From Pseudoalteromonas sp. MSK9-3 (GTDB lineage Bacteria; Pseudomonadota; Gammaproteobacteria; Enterobacterales; Alteromonadaceae), in the NCBI RefSeq assembly GCF_003590335.1, contig NZ_MIET01000070.1, forward strand, positions 62,001-126,000: a stretch of 64,000 nt of DNA. The letters are read 5' to 3'. Below, in pieces: positions 45,372 through 53,831 of this stretch; the stretch's first letter is position 1, and each line of letters begins with the position of its first letter. The translations under genes and the position numbers were made by a program. The notes below the pieces were generated by a model. That model saw only the letters and a list, made by a program, of their open reading frames with translations, ran no database searches and was not told where the DNA came from.

Positions 45372-45409
45372 TAGTACAAGGAAAGTAAGATAATTTAAAA
45401 GAGTACACT

Positions 45410-45517
45410 ATGTTGTTAACTGGCGCGTTTCTGATTTCTCCGACAATTATGATGATTGCGGTTGTGTTGGTTGTTCTATGTGAAGCAAAAAGTACTCTGC
45501 TAAGGAGCGCAAAATGA
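45410..45517 (+). CDS. 35-residue hydrophobic peptide coupled to the efflux adaptor gene
   Basis: The frame from ATG at 45410 reads MLLTGAFLISPTIMMIAVVL, continues VVLCEAKSTLLRSAK, then stops at TGA (45515-45517), overlapping the adaptor ATG as ATGA. One membrane helix fills residues 4-25 and a short basic tail follows. An AAGAG site lies about 8 bases before the ATG, and an AAGGAG site inside the ORF serves the adaptor. It may be a small membrane subunit or a leader that couples translation; I know no family for it. Confidence 0.45.
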   Translation: MLLTGAFLISPTIMMIAVVLVVLCEAKSTLLRSAK

Positions 45518-46773
45518 TTAGAGATACAAGTGGACAAGATCAACAAGTTACAGTAAATAAACGATCTAATATCAAAATTGGCCTGCTGGGCGCGGCGTTG
45601 TTTTTAGGCGTTGCAGTATCGGCTAACGCAGTAATAAACAGTGGTAGCCCACAATTTTCTTTATCTAAAAGTAGTCTTAATATTGCAACGGTGACGTCAG
45701 GGAACTTTGTAAGAGACGTTGCTGCGACCGGATTTATTGTGGCGGCAAATGCACCGCAAGCGTATAGCCCTGAGCAAGGCTTTGTAACGCTAAAGGTAAA
45801 AGCGGGCGACACTGTTGCCTTGGGTCAAACCATTGCTTTAGTAGATAGCCCAGAATTAGAAAATGTATTAAAACAACAACAATCAGAGTTGGCTCGTTTA
45901 CATGGTGAGCTATCTCGCAGAGAGCTTGAAGCGAGAAGAGATACACTGGCGTTAAACAACACGTTAGATTTAGCAAAAGTTGAACTCACCGCTGCGCAGC
46001 GTGAAAATCGGCGTGCGCAATTGTCAATTAAGCAAAGCCTTATTAGCCAAATTGATTTAGAGCAGGCACAAGATGATTTAGCAAGAGCCGAGTTGACTTA
46101 TAAGCATGCTGTTCAAGAAGCGGAAATAGCAAAAGATACACTGGCGTTTGAATTAAAGTCGGCAAAAAGTACCGTTACCCAGCAGAAATTGGCGGTGGAT
46201 GAGCTACTGCGTAAAGTCAATAATCTAGCAGTAAAAGCCAGTGTAGCAGGCATCGTGGGTAATTTATTGGTGCAACCCAAATCGGCGGTGACAAAGAATC
46301 AAGCATTAATGACCTTAGTTGATTTAAGTGCCTTTGAAGCGCAACTGCAGGTGCCTGAAAGCTATGCCAATGAGTTAGGGTTAGGGATGGATGTGGCATT
46401 AAAAATTGGCGACCAGAATGTGATGGGCAAGTTGTCTGCTATTTCTCCTGAGGTAAATAACCGTGAAGTAACAACCCGGGTTCGTTTTTCTCAGGGGGAT
46501 GTTAAAAACATTCGTCAAAATCAGCGTTTATCTGCGCGTGTACTGTTAGAAAATAAAGACGATGTATTAATGCTTCGCCGAGGCGCATTTTTAGAATCTG
46601 GTGGGCATATTGCTTATAAAGTGGAAGGTGATATTGCGACGCGCATTAACATTAACACCGGTGCAACCAGCATTCGCAGTGTCGAAATATTGAATGGCTT
46701 ACGCATCGGTGATGAAGTAATTGTGTCGAATTATGAGCAGTTTAAAAAAGCCAATACGGTGCTATTGCGTTAA
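45514..46773 (+). CDS. MacA/HlyD-type periplasmic adaptor
   Basis: 419 residues. An N-terminal membrane anchor (IGLLGAALFLGVAVSANAVI) is followed by a lipoyl half (GFVTLKVKAGDTVALGQTIA), a long coiled coil (about 110-235), the second lipoyl half (LAVKASVAGIVGNLLVQPKS) and beta-barrel domains. It would bridge an ABC permease with an outer-membrane channel. Its gene leads the efflux operon, overlaps the small membrane-peptide ORF by 4 bases and is followed by ATPase and permease genes. No TolC-like gene is present here. Confidence 0.9.
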   Translation: MIRDTSGQDQQVTVNKRSNIKIGLLGAALFLGVAVSANAVINSGSPQFSLSKSSLNIATVTSGNFVRDVAATGFIVAANAPQAYSPEQGFVTLKVKAGDTVALGQTIALVDSPELENVLKQQQSELARLHGELSRRELEARRDTLALNNTLDLAKVELTAAQRENRRAQLSIKQSLISQIDLEQAQDDLARAELTYKHAVQEAEIAKDTLAFELKSAKSTVTQQKLAVDELLRKVNNLAVKASVAGIVGNLLVQPKSAVTKNQALMTLVDLSAFEAQLQVPESYANELGLGMDVALKIGDQNVMGKLSAISPEVNNREVTTRVRFSQGDVKNIRQNQRLSARVLLENKDDVLMLRRGAFLESGGHIAYKVEGDIATRININTGATSIRSVEILNGLRIGDEVIVSNYEQFKKANTVLLR

Positions 46774-46858
46774 TAAAAAAATTTGGTGTCATTTTGGGCT
46801 CAATTAGGAATAACCTGCATTGAATTGCGATAAAAATAAGAATTATGAGGAAAGTTAC

Positions 46859-47563
46859 ATGTTGAATATGAATGGAATAAGCAAAGTATATCAAACTGAA
46901 ATGGTACAAACTCACGCGCTACGTGATTTTAATTTACAGGTGAATGAGGGGGAGTTTATTGCGGTAACAGGTCCGTCGGGTTCAGGTAAAACCACCTTTT
47001 TGAATATAGCGGGTGTATTAGAGCCGTTCACTCAGGGTGAATATTTACTCGATGGCGTGGATATTGGCAAACTGAATGATAATCAACGTGCTGATATCAG
47101 AAATCAAAAAATAGGGTATATTTTTCAAGGTTTTAATTTAATCCCTGACCTAAATTTGTATGAAAATGTTGAAGTACCTCTGCGCTACAGAGGGATCAAA
47201 GCGCCAGAACGTAAACGACGTATTGAAGAAAGTTTAGAGCAAGTCGGGTTGGCAAGTCGAGCGAAGCATTTGCCACAGCAACTATCTGGGGGCCAACAAC
47301 AGCGAGTTGCCATTGCGCGCGCGTTAGCAGGTAAACCACGCTTTTTACTAGCAGATGAACCAACTGGTAATTTAGATAGCTTAATGGCACGACAAGTTAT
47401 GGAATTACTTGAGCAAATTAATCAAGATGGGGCCACGATTGTGATGGTGACTCATGACTCTGAGCTTGCACGTCGAGCACCCAGAAACATTCAAGTGGTT
47501 GATGGACAAATTGCAGACTTCTCATTGTATCAAGGCAATCCTGCTGCCGTTGTAGGAGTGTAA
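46859..47563 (+). CDS. MacB/LolD-type ABC ATPase
   Basis: 234 residues from the ATG at 46859, with a GAGGAAAG ribosome site 4 bases before it; the upstream in-frame ATG at 46820 has none. Walker A VTGPSGSGKTTFLN, Q-loop GYIFQGFNLIPD, signature QLSGGQQQRVAIARAL, Walker B FLLADEPTGNLD, H-loop VMVTHDSELA. It powers the two FtsX-like permeases encoded directly downstream. Confidence 0.93.
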   Translation: MLNMNGISKVYQTEMVQTHALRDFNLQVNEGEFIAVTGPSGSGKTTFLNIAGVLEPFTQGEYLLDGVDIGKLNDNQRADIRNQKIGYIFQGFNLIPDLNLYENVEVPLRYRGIKAPERKRRIEESLEQVGLASRAKHLPQQLSGGQQQRVAIARALAGKPRFLLADEPTGNLDSLMARQVMELLEQINQDGATIVMVTHDSELARRAPRNIQVVDGQIADFSLYQGNPAAVVGV

Positions 47564-47565
47564 TT

Positions 47566-48879
47566 ATGTTGTTTCATTATATAGATTTAAGTTGGCGTAG
47601 TTTAAAGCGTACGCCAATGGTAAGTACCTTAATGATCATCGCCATTGCCATTGGCATTGGTGTGACAATGACGAGTTTATCGGTGTATCACATGATGTCA
47701 GCAGATCCTATTCCAAGTAAAAGCAGTCAATTGCATCATGTTCAACTTAAAACCATGGATGAGGGCCACACTTGGTGGACTAAAGATGATATGCCATATC
47801 AAGTGACCTACCAAGATGCGATGAACTTATTAAATGCGGATTTACCGTATAGACGCACAGCCATGATTAAGGCCGGTTTTGCTGTGCATCTTGATAACAG
47901 TGATATAAAGCCATTTATAGAGCAAGCACGAGTAGCCAGTGCTGATATATTCGCAATGTTTAATTTAGAGTTTGTCTATGGTGGTGCGTGGAGTTCGGAT
48001 GATGAAGACAGTGCAGCATCGGTGGTAGTTATCGCACAAAGCTTAAACGACAAATTGTTTCAAGGCGAAAACTCTGTCGGAAAAACAATCAATCTAGATG
48101 ACATGACGGTGCGGATTGTGGGGGTTATAAAAGACTGGCCAACCTATGTAAAATACTATGATTTAAACAACGGTGCTTTTCGCGACCCAGAGCAAGTATA
48201 CCTTCCTTTTAGTTCTGTAGCTCAGCATGAGATTGAGTCATGGGGTAATAGTAACGGCTGGAAGGTAGAAAGTAATCGAAACTATCAAGACTTTCTCAAT
48301 TCAGAGGTTTTTTGGGTGCAATTTTGGGTTGAGTTACCTACTCAACAAGATAAAGAGACCTATGCGAGTTTCTTAATGTCGTATATGGCTGAACAGCAAA
48401 AATTAGGGCGGTTTGCACGTAAAGAGCTGGAGTATGCATTACGTGATGTGAATGAAATGATGGTATATCGCGAAGTCGTCAATGAGGACAATAAAATATT
48501 AGTGATGCTGAGCTTTATGTTTTTAGCAGTGTGTTTAGCAAATATTTTAGGGTTATTGCTGGCAAAGTTTTTACGACGTGCTCCCGAAGTGGGCGTGAGG
48601 CGAGCGCTCGGCGCAAGTAAAACTCAAGTATTTATTCAGCACTTGGTTGAAGTTGGCTTATTGGGAGTGATTGGTGGAGTACTCGGCATTTTAATTGCAC
48701 AAGTTGGTTTGTGGGGCATGCGCACCAGTAATAGTGCATACACAGCGATTGCCGGTATGGATTTAACCATGCTGCTAGCAGCACCGGTTATTGCAGTAAG
48801 CGTGTGTATTTTAGCGGGGTTATATCCTGCTTGGTTAGTGTGTAGGACTACGCCCGCCACTTACCTGAAAAGCCAATAA
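47566..48879 (+). CDS. MacB-like ABC permease (first of pair)
   Basis: 437 residues: an N-terminal helix (VSTLMIIAIAIGIGVTMTSL), a periplasmic MacB-PCD domain (about 45-310), and three C-terminal helices (VMLSFMFLAVCLANILGLLL, HLVEVGLLGVIGGVLGILIA, LLAAPVIAVSVCILAGLYPA). The loop RRAPEVGVRRALGASKTQVF is the conserved coupling region of this class. It starts 2 bases after the ATPase gene. Two different half-permeases instead of a fused MacB make this a four-part (adaptor, ATPase, two permeases) pump. Confidence 0.9.
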   Translation: MLFHYIDLSWRSLKRTPMVSTLMIIAIAIGIGVTMTSLSVYHMMSADPIPSKSSQLHHVQLKTMDEGHTWWTKDDMPYQVTYQDAMNLLNADLPYRRTAMIKAGFAVHLDNSDIKPFIEQARVASADIFAMFNLEFVYGGAWSSDDEDSAASVVVIAQSLNDKLFQGENSVGKTINLDDMTVRIVGVIKDWPTYVKYYDLNNGAFRDPEQVYLPFSSVAQHEIESWGNSNGWKVESNRNYQDFLNSEVFWVQFWVELPTQQDKETYASFLMSYMAEQQKLGRFARKELEYALRDVNEMMVYREVVNEDNKILVMLSFMFLAVCLANILGLLLAKFLRRAPEVGVRRALGASKTQVFIQHLVEVGLLGVIGGVLGILIAQVGLWGMRTSNSAYTAIAGMDLTMLLAAPVIAVSVCILAGLYPAWLVCRTTPATYLKSQ

Positions 48880-48888
48880 GGAGTTATT

Positions 48889-50094
48889 ATGTTTGAATTT
48901 AGACCTATTTTAAATGCTTTATTACGCGCTAAGTCGGGTGCCATTTTACTCTTACTGCAAATTGCGATTACAACTGCGATTGTGAGTAATGCGGCGTTTA
49001 TTATCAAAGACCGTATTGCATATTTAGAACAAGAAACCGGCCTACCAGAACAAGACCTTTTTCAGGCTGAAATGATGATGTATGGCGCGGATATTGACCT
49101 AGGTAAACAGATTGAAAGAGATGAATCATTATTGAGGAATATACCTGGTGTTATTGATGCGGTGCATATAAATGCGGTGCCACTGTCAGGCGGTGGTTCT
49201 GGTGGCTCCTACACGTTATTGCCACAAAATCAAGTATCACAGTCGGTTAGTGCTGCTTACTTTTTAGCTGATAGCCATGCGTTAAATACCTTAGGAGTAG
49301 AGCTTGTCGCTGGGCGAAATTTTGAAGAATCTGAGGTCATTGTGTCTAATGAGGGCACTGCAATCGCGAAAGTGGCTTTGATCACACAAGCCATGCATGA
49401 TGAGTTTTTTCCTGAGGGTAATGGACTTGGACAAACAATTTACCGTGAGAATGACCCTGTAAAAATTATAGGAATAATAAAGCTGATGAAAGGGCCTTGG
49501 CTAAATGATAAGCGTAAAGATCGTTCTTTAATATTTCCGCATGTTAGACCACGTACCTTTCAAAAGTTTATAATTAGGACTGAGCCTAATGAAAGGGCTG
49601 CAGTCATGCGTAAAGTCGAAGATGTATTGTTAGCAGAATATCCTCATAGGGTGATTAATTCGGTAAGAGGGTTAGACGAACTAAAAGCAAAGTATGTTGC
49701 GGAAGACACCCTGATGGTGCGCATGTTAATGGTACTTATCGTTATTTTGGTTATGATCACGGCGCTCGGTATTTTTGGTTTGACCTTGTTCAATATCAAC
49801 AAACGATTAAAACAAATCGGAACACGTAGAGCGCTTGGAGCCAGAAAATCTGCGATTATACGCTACTTTTTAGTGGAAAATGCACTAATATGCTCGGTCG
49901 GTGTGGCTGTTGGGAGCTTGGGTGCGATATGGATGGGCAATAAACTGATGGCATTATATTCAGTGCCTGCGTTGTCTGCTTCATACGTAGTGATAACGAG
50001 CTTATTGGTTATTGTAATGAGTTTACTTGCAGTAGTTGGCCCAGCCAAACGGGCTGCTGACATATCTCCGAGTATCGCGACCAGAAGTATATAA
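48889..50094 (+). CDS. MacB-like ABC permease (second of pair)
   Basis: 401 residues with the same plan: N-terminal helix (SGAILLLLQIAITTAIVSNA), periplasmic domain (about 40-275), C-terminal helices (LMVRMLMVLIVILVMITALG, LICSVGVAVGSLGAIWMG, VVITSLLVIVMSLLAVVGP) and the coupling loop NKRLKQIGTRRALGARKSAI. It follows its partner by 9 bases and is the last transporter gene before the regulator. Confidence 0.9.
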   Translation: MFEFRPILNALLRAKSGAILLLLQIAITTAIVSNAAFIIKDRIAYLEQETGLPEQDLFQAEMMMYGADIDLGKQIERDESLLRNIPGVIDAVHINAVPLSGGGSGGSYTLLPQNQVSQSVSAAYFLADSHALNTLGVELVAGRNFEESEVIVSNEGTAIAKVALITQAMHDEFFPEGNGLGQTIYRENDPVKIIGIIKLMKGPWLNDKRKDRSLIFPHVRPRTFQKFIIRTEPNERAAVMRKVEDVLLAEYPHRVINSVRGLDELKAKYVAEDTLMVRMLMVLIVILVMITALGIFGLTLFNINKRLKQIGTRRALGARKSAIIRYFLVENALICSVGVAVGSLGAIWMGNKLMALYSVPALSASYVVITSLLVIVMSLLAVVGPAKRAADISPSIATRSI

Positions 50095-50133
50095 TTATCC
50101 TTTAATTTTATATGTTTAGCGTTTCATTACAAC

Positions 50134-50161
50134 ATGTTACACTGCGTAAGCGGTGTAACAT
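50134..50161. promoter_or_regulatory. Inverted repeat just upstream of the response regulator gene
   Basis: Perfect 9-bp arms ATGTTACAC (50134-50142) and GTGTAACAT (50153-50161) with a 10-base spacer, 14 bases before the regulator ATG. It could be an operator or an mRNA hairpin that tunes regulator expression relative to the transporter genes. Confidence 0.5.
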
Positions 50162-50175
50162 ATAAGAAGAATAAG

Positions 50176-51516
50176 ATGGATAAAATACTGATTGTGGACG
50201 ATAACCAAGCGGTGCTTGATGCGCTATCGTTATTACTTGAAATTCACGGGTATGAGGTAGTGACAGCATTGTCACCGTTTGATGCGGAGCAAATTGTACG
50301 TTATCAAAAAGTTTCGCTCGTTATGCAAGACATGAACTTTACCGCCGACACCACATCAGGCGAAGAAGGGGTGGCACTTTTTACCGCGTTAAGAGCGTTA
50401 ACCCCAACACTGCCGATCATTTTAATGACCGCATGGACAGAATTAGAAACCGCAATAGAACTCGTTAAATTAGGTGCCGCAGATTACATTGCGAAACCTT
50501 GGGATGACACCAAACTGCTGACCAGTATTACCAACCTTGTGGCTCTTGGTAAAGCCAATGCACAAAATCAAACCCATCAAAGACAGCAGCAAGAGCGTAT
50601 GCAGCCTAAGCAACATGCAAACTTGGTGGGGCTGGTTTATGCGAGCACAGCGATGGAGCGAGTTGTCGATATGTCGTTACAGTTGTCAAAATCGGATGTG
50701 TCGGTGTTGATCACAGGCCCCAACGGGAGCGGAAAAGAGCGTATTGCTGAGATTATTCAAGCTAATTCAGCAGTCTGCGATGCGCCGTTTATTAAAGTTA
50801 ATGCCGGTGCCTTACCCCAAGAGCTAATTGAGGCTGAATTATTTGGTGCCGAAGCAGGCGCTTATACTGGTGCTAATAAAAAGCGCATAGGTCGATTTGA
50901 AGCGGCTGATGGCGGTACTTTGTTTTTAGATGAAATTGGTAATTTGCCATTATCGGGGCAAATGAAATTACTCAGGGTTTTGCAAACGGGGGAGTTTGAA
51001 CGCTTAGGCTCAACCCACACTCAGAAAGTATCGGTACGGGTGATATCGGCAACCAACGCAAACTTACAACACGATATTCAAGCAGGACGTTTTAGAGAAG
51101 ATTTGTATTACCGTTTGAATGTTATCGAGCTTAACTTGCCACCTTTGCAAGCGAGACAAGATGATATTATTCCGCTTATTCGTCATTTTTTACCTGGTCG
51201 TGAACTTAGTTATGTCGCTGAGCAAGCACTCACGGCACATAGTTGGCCTGGTAACGTCAGGGAGCTCGAAAATGCTTGTAAACGTGTGAGTGTGCTAAAG
51301 CCTGCTGGTGTATTAGAAATACAAGATTTTGGGCTCGTTGAGCAAGCGACTAAAATAGCCAGCCAAACAATGGCACACAAAGTTGAGCCGAGCAAGCAAG
51401 ATATTGAAGCTGCGATGCATCTACATCAAGGGGTTATTGCCAAAGTCGCACGGCAATTTGGTCTAACGCGGCAAGCGTTGTATCGGCGTTTACAAAAATT
51501 TGAGATTGATTACTGA
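50176..51516 (+). CDS. NtrC-type sigma-54-dependent response regulator
   Basis: 446 residues from the ATG at 50176 (MDKILIVDDNQ); an in-frame ATG at 50134 would add 14 residues encoded by an inverted repeat and is less likely. Receiver domain: acidic pair Asp8/Asp9, phosphorylation site Asp52 (LVMQDMNFTAD), Lys in YIAKPWDD. AAA+ domain: Walker A-like GPNGSGKERIAE, sigma-54 contact loop GAYTGA (Tyr for the usual Phe, an accepted variant), Walker B GGTLFLDEIGNL. C-terminal Fis-type helix-turn-helix: VIAKVARQFGLTRQALYRRL. It probably activates its own transporter operon through the TGTCC palindromes upstream. Confidence 0.92.
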   Translation: MDKILIVDDNQAVLDALSLLLEIHGYEVVTALSPFDAEQIVRYQKVSLVMQDMNFTADTTSGEEGVALFTALRALTPTLPIILMTAWTELETAIELVKLGAADYIAKPWDDTKLLTSITNLVALGKANAQNQTHQRQQQERMQPKQHANLVGLVYASTAMERVVDMSLQLSKSDVSVLITGPNGSGKERIAEIIQANSAVCDAPFIKVNAGALPQELIEAELFGAEAGAYTGANKKRIGRFEAADGGTLFLDEIGNLPLSGQMKLLRVLQTGEFERLGSTHTQKVSVRVISATNANLQHDIQAGRFREDLYYRLNVIELNLPPLQARQDDIIPLIRHFLPGRELSYVAEQALTAHSWPGNVRELENACKRVSVLKPAGVLEIQDFGLVEQATKIASQTMAHKVEPSKQDIEAAMHLHQGVIAKVARQFGLTRQALYRRLQKFEIDY

Positions 51517-52853
51517 TGCACTGGATTTCACGATGTAAGGGAATGACATTAAAAGGGCGCTTTATTGGTGCGGCAAGTTGTGCCGTATTGTGTGTAATTG
51601 TGCCTTTTTTAGTGTGGCAATTGGCCTCTTGGCAAATGATAGTCACAGTGAGTATAGCGGCACTACTATTTACTAACATGCTTTGTCGCTGTTTTTTTTC
51701 GGTGTTAATGAAGCCTGTTTTTGCGCTGGAAGTGGGGCTGCTTAATTTTAAAGATGGTGAGTTTTCGCATACCTTAGCGTATTCAGGTGATGATGAACTG
51801 GGCCGCTTATGTACTTTATATAATGAAACCGCACAGCAATTACGCCAAGAAAAACAATGGATATACCAACGCGAGTTGATGCTAGATAAAGTCTTGCAAA
51901 GCTCGCCTCAAGCGCTCCTTTTGGTTGATAGCAATGATATTGTGGTATTCAGTAATTACAGTGCCAGAGCGCTTTGCAATAGTAATACGTCACTTGAGGG
52001 CATGCGCGTTGATGCCCTGATGCAAGATGCTGCACCGGACTTTTTTAAAGCGCTGCGTGCTGGGCGAGAAGGGTTGTTTAGTCTCAACATAGACAAAGAT
52101 GAAACCCAAACATGGCATTTAGCCACTGGGCAGTTTTTGTTGAACAATCAAAATCATAATCTGTATTTGTTCAAACAGTTGACACGAGAGTTGAGTCGTC
52201 AAGAAGTAGCTGTATGGAAAAAAGTGATCCGGATCATCAGCCACGAATTGAATAACTCCTTAGGCCCGATGTCATCGATGTTGCACAGCGCGAAATTGTT
52301 AACCAATCACATTGATGATAATCGTCTTGAACGGGTTTATTCTACTATTGAAGAGCGAATTCACCACTTGAGCGAGTTTGTGCAAGGGTATGGCAAGTTT
52401 GCCAAGTTACCACAGCCGAAATATAGCCAAATTGATTGGGGATCCTTACTTGATGGTTTACAGCAGCAATGGCAGTTTAATTTGCCTGCTGTACTGCCTG
52501 AGCAGCCATTTTTTGCTGATCAAATGCAATTAGAACAACTGTTTATTAACTTATTAAAAAATGCCCATGAATCTGGGAGTGAATCAGAAGACGTTAACGT
52601 AAATATTGTGCAAAATGAGCAAGGCGCAACCTTTACGGTACAAGATAATGGCAAGGGCATGAGTGAAACCGTGATGGCCAATGCCTTGATCCCATTTTAT
52701 TCTACCAAGTCGACAGGAAGTGGATTGGGGCTTGCGCTTTGTCGTGAAATTGTTGAAGCGCACAACGGGCAGCTCAGTTTGCATAATCACGATGAAGGCG
52801 GAGTGATTGTAAAAATATTCATACCGGTATTTATACCAAACGAGACAGCTTAG
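51516..52853 (+). CDS. NtrY-like membrane sensor histidine kinase
   Basis: 445 residues. Two membrane helices near the N-terminus (FIGAASCAVLCVIVPFLVW and MIVTVSIAALLFTNMLCRCF) are separated by almost no periplasmic loop, so it probably senses a membrane or cytoplasmic signal. A HAMP-like segment, a PAS-like domain (SSPQALLLVDSNDIVVFSNY), the His-box VIRIISHELNNSLGPMSSM and an HATPase domain (NLLKNAHESGSESED, DNGKGMS, STKSTGSGLGLALCREIVEA) follow. It is encoded 1 base into the regulator stop codon and forms the cognate pair. Confidence 0.92.
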   Translation: MHWISRCKGMTLKGRFIGAASCAVLCVIVPFLVWQLASWQMIVTVSIAALLFTNMLCRCFFSVLMKPVFALEVGLLNFKDGEFSHTLAYSGDDELGRLCTLYNETAQQLRQEKQWIYQRELMLDKVLQSSPQALLLVDSNDIVVFSNYSARALCNSNTSLEGMRVDALMQDAAPDFFKALRAGREGLFSLNIDKDETQTWHLATGQFLLNNQNHNLYLFKQLTRELSRQEVAVWKKVIRIISHELNNSLGPMSSMLHSAKLLTNHIDDNRLERVYSTIEERIHHLSEFVQGYGKFAKLPQPKYSQIDWGSLLDGLQQQWQFNLPAVLPEQPFFADQMQLEQLFINLLKNAHESGSESEDVNVNIVQNEQGATFTVQDNGKGMSETVMANALIPFYSTKSTGSGLGLALCREIVEAHNGQLSLHNHDEGGVIVKIFIPVFIPNETA

Positions 52854-52874
52854 TGGCGGTGATATCACTAAGCT
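52847..52874. terminator. Stem-loop between convergent kinase and oxygenase genes
   Basis: 9-bp stem AGCTTAGTG / CACTAAGCT (52847-52855, 52866-52874), loop of 10 bases, containing the kinase stop codon. There is no clear T-run on either side, so it may work with Rho or as a bidirectional block. Confidence 0.5.
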
Positions 52875-52886
52875 ATATGGCTGTGT

Positions 52887-53525
52887 TTATCTAGGCGGGT
52901 CAACTTGCCCATTCACAGAGCTGTTCACCCTAAACCAACCCGCAATGGAATAACGAGGCTGTGTTGCAGGGAGGACCTCATGTGGAAATTCATCACTTAA
53001 AAAGGTTACCAATGTACCAAAGTGGGGTGTTACCTTTTGTGTAAGTAGCTCATGATCGTGTGCGTCATACAGCGCAAGTTCGCCGCCATATTCGCTTTGC
53101 CAATCTTGATTTAAATATAACACCGTTGAGAGGACTCGATTGGTATTGCCTTTAAAGGCATCTACGTGCTTTTTGTAAAATGCACCGGGTTCGTAATGCG
53201 CAAAATGGCATTCATAGCTGAACAAGCCCATAAACAAGCGGCTATTTAAATGGTTTTTTAGCCCATCCATATAGCTTAAAAAGGCACCTTCAAGCGGGTG
53301 ACTGCTGTCTAGCCAGTGAATTTTGTCTCGTCGGATCTCACTATTTTGGGTGTGTTCAGCTTGCCTTCCAATACCTGCGGTTGCAAAATCACCGTCTGAA
53401 AATAACGCTAAGCGCTGATTTAACGCCTGTAACGCAGGCGCGTTTTTATCAATGGCTTGAATACTCAACCCAGACACGCGTAGGTCGTGGGCGATATGAT
53501 CAAATAACTCATCAGTTGATTGCAA
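52887..53525 (-). CDS. 2-oxoglutarate/Fe(II) dioxygenase, prolyl-4-hydroxylase type
   Basis: 212 residues. The iron ligands are His and Asp in FYKKHVDAFKG and a distal His in EFPHEVLPA, with the 2-oxoglutarate-binding Arg in QPRYSIAGWFRV. The fold core YLNQDWQSEYGGELALYD is typical of the P4Hc/SM-20 group. Bacterial members hydroxylate protein residues or small molecules. It converges with the sensor kinase gene and appears monocistronic. It lies outside the tambjamine operon, so a tailoring role there is only a possibility. The roughly 300 bases after its start (53526-53831) hold no gene I can support. Confidence 0.85.
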   Translation of the reverse strand: MQSTDELFDHIAHDLRVSGLSIQAIDKNAPALQALNQRLALFSDGDFATAGIGRQAEHTQNSEIRRDKIHWLDSSHPLEGAFLSYMDGLKNHLNSRLFMGLFSYECHFAHYEPGAFYKKHVDAFKGNTNRVLSTVLYLNQDWQSEYGGELALYDAHDHELLTQKVTPHFGTLVTFLSDEFPHEVLPATQPRYSIAGWFRVNSSVNGQVDPPR

Positions 53526-53831
53526 AAGGATCTCGGGCTGTGCAATAAATTATGCAGGCTTTTTACCACATAGCAGCGCTGTAGGCGACTTGAAAATGCA
53601 TAAATCATCTAAATCATACTTTTATGGTGAGTTAAATCCATGAACTGATCTTATATCATTGATATATGGCCTCGGGCTAATTGCGTTCAGTAATGCTATT
53701 GGCTTAAGTTTGATCATCATAACTGAGTTTTGGAACGTTTTAATTTTTGATGTAATTCATTCAACGGTTGCGTATTATAGTGCTTATCTGAGTTGAATAA
53801 ATTAACAAATATGAGTGATGGAGTGAGTGGT

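Larger units (their letters stand above)
44748..45409. promoter_or_regulatory. Shared divergent regulatory region between tamA and the efflux operon
   Basis: 662 bases without a supported gene. The part from about 44870 to 45150 is strikingly AT-rich with long T- and A-runs (for example GTTTTTTTTC near 44964), which fits a curved, silencer-protein-bound promoter for a foreign or costly cluster. The right end holds TGTCC/GGACA palindromes and a candidate sigma-54 promoter. I could not fix a -10/-35 pair for tamA with confidence. Confidence 0.5.
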
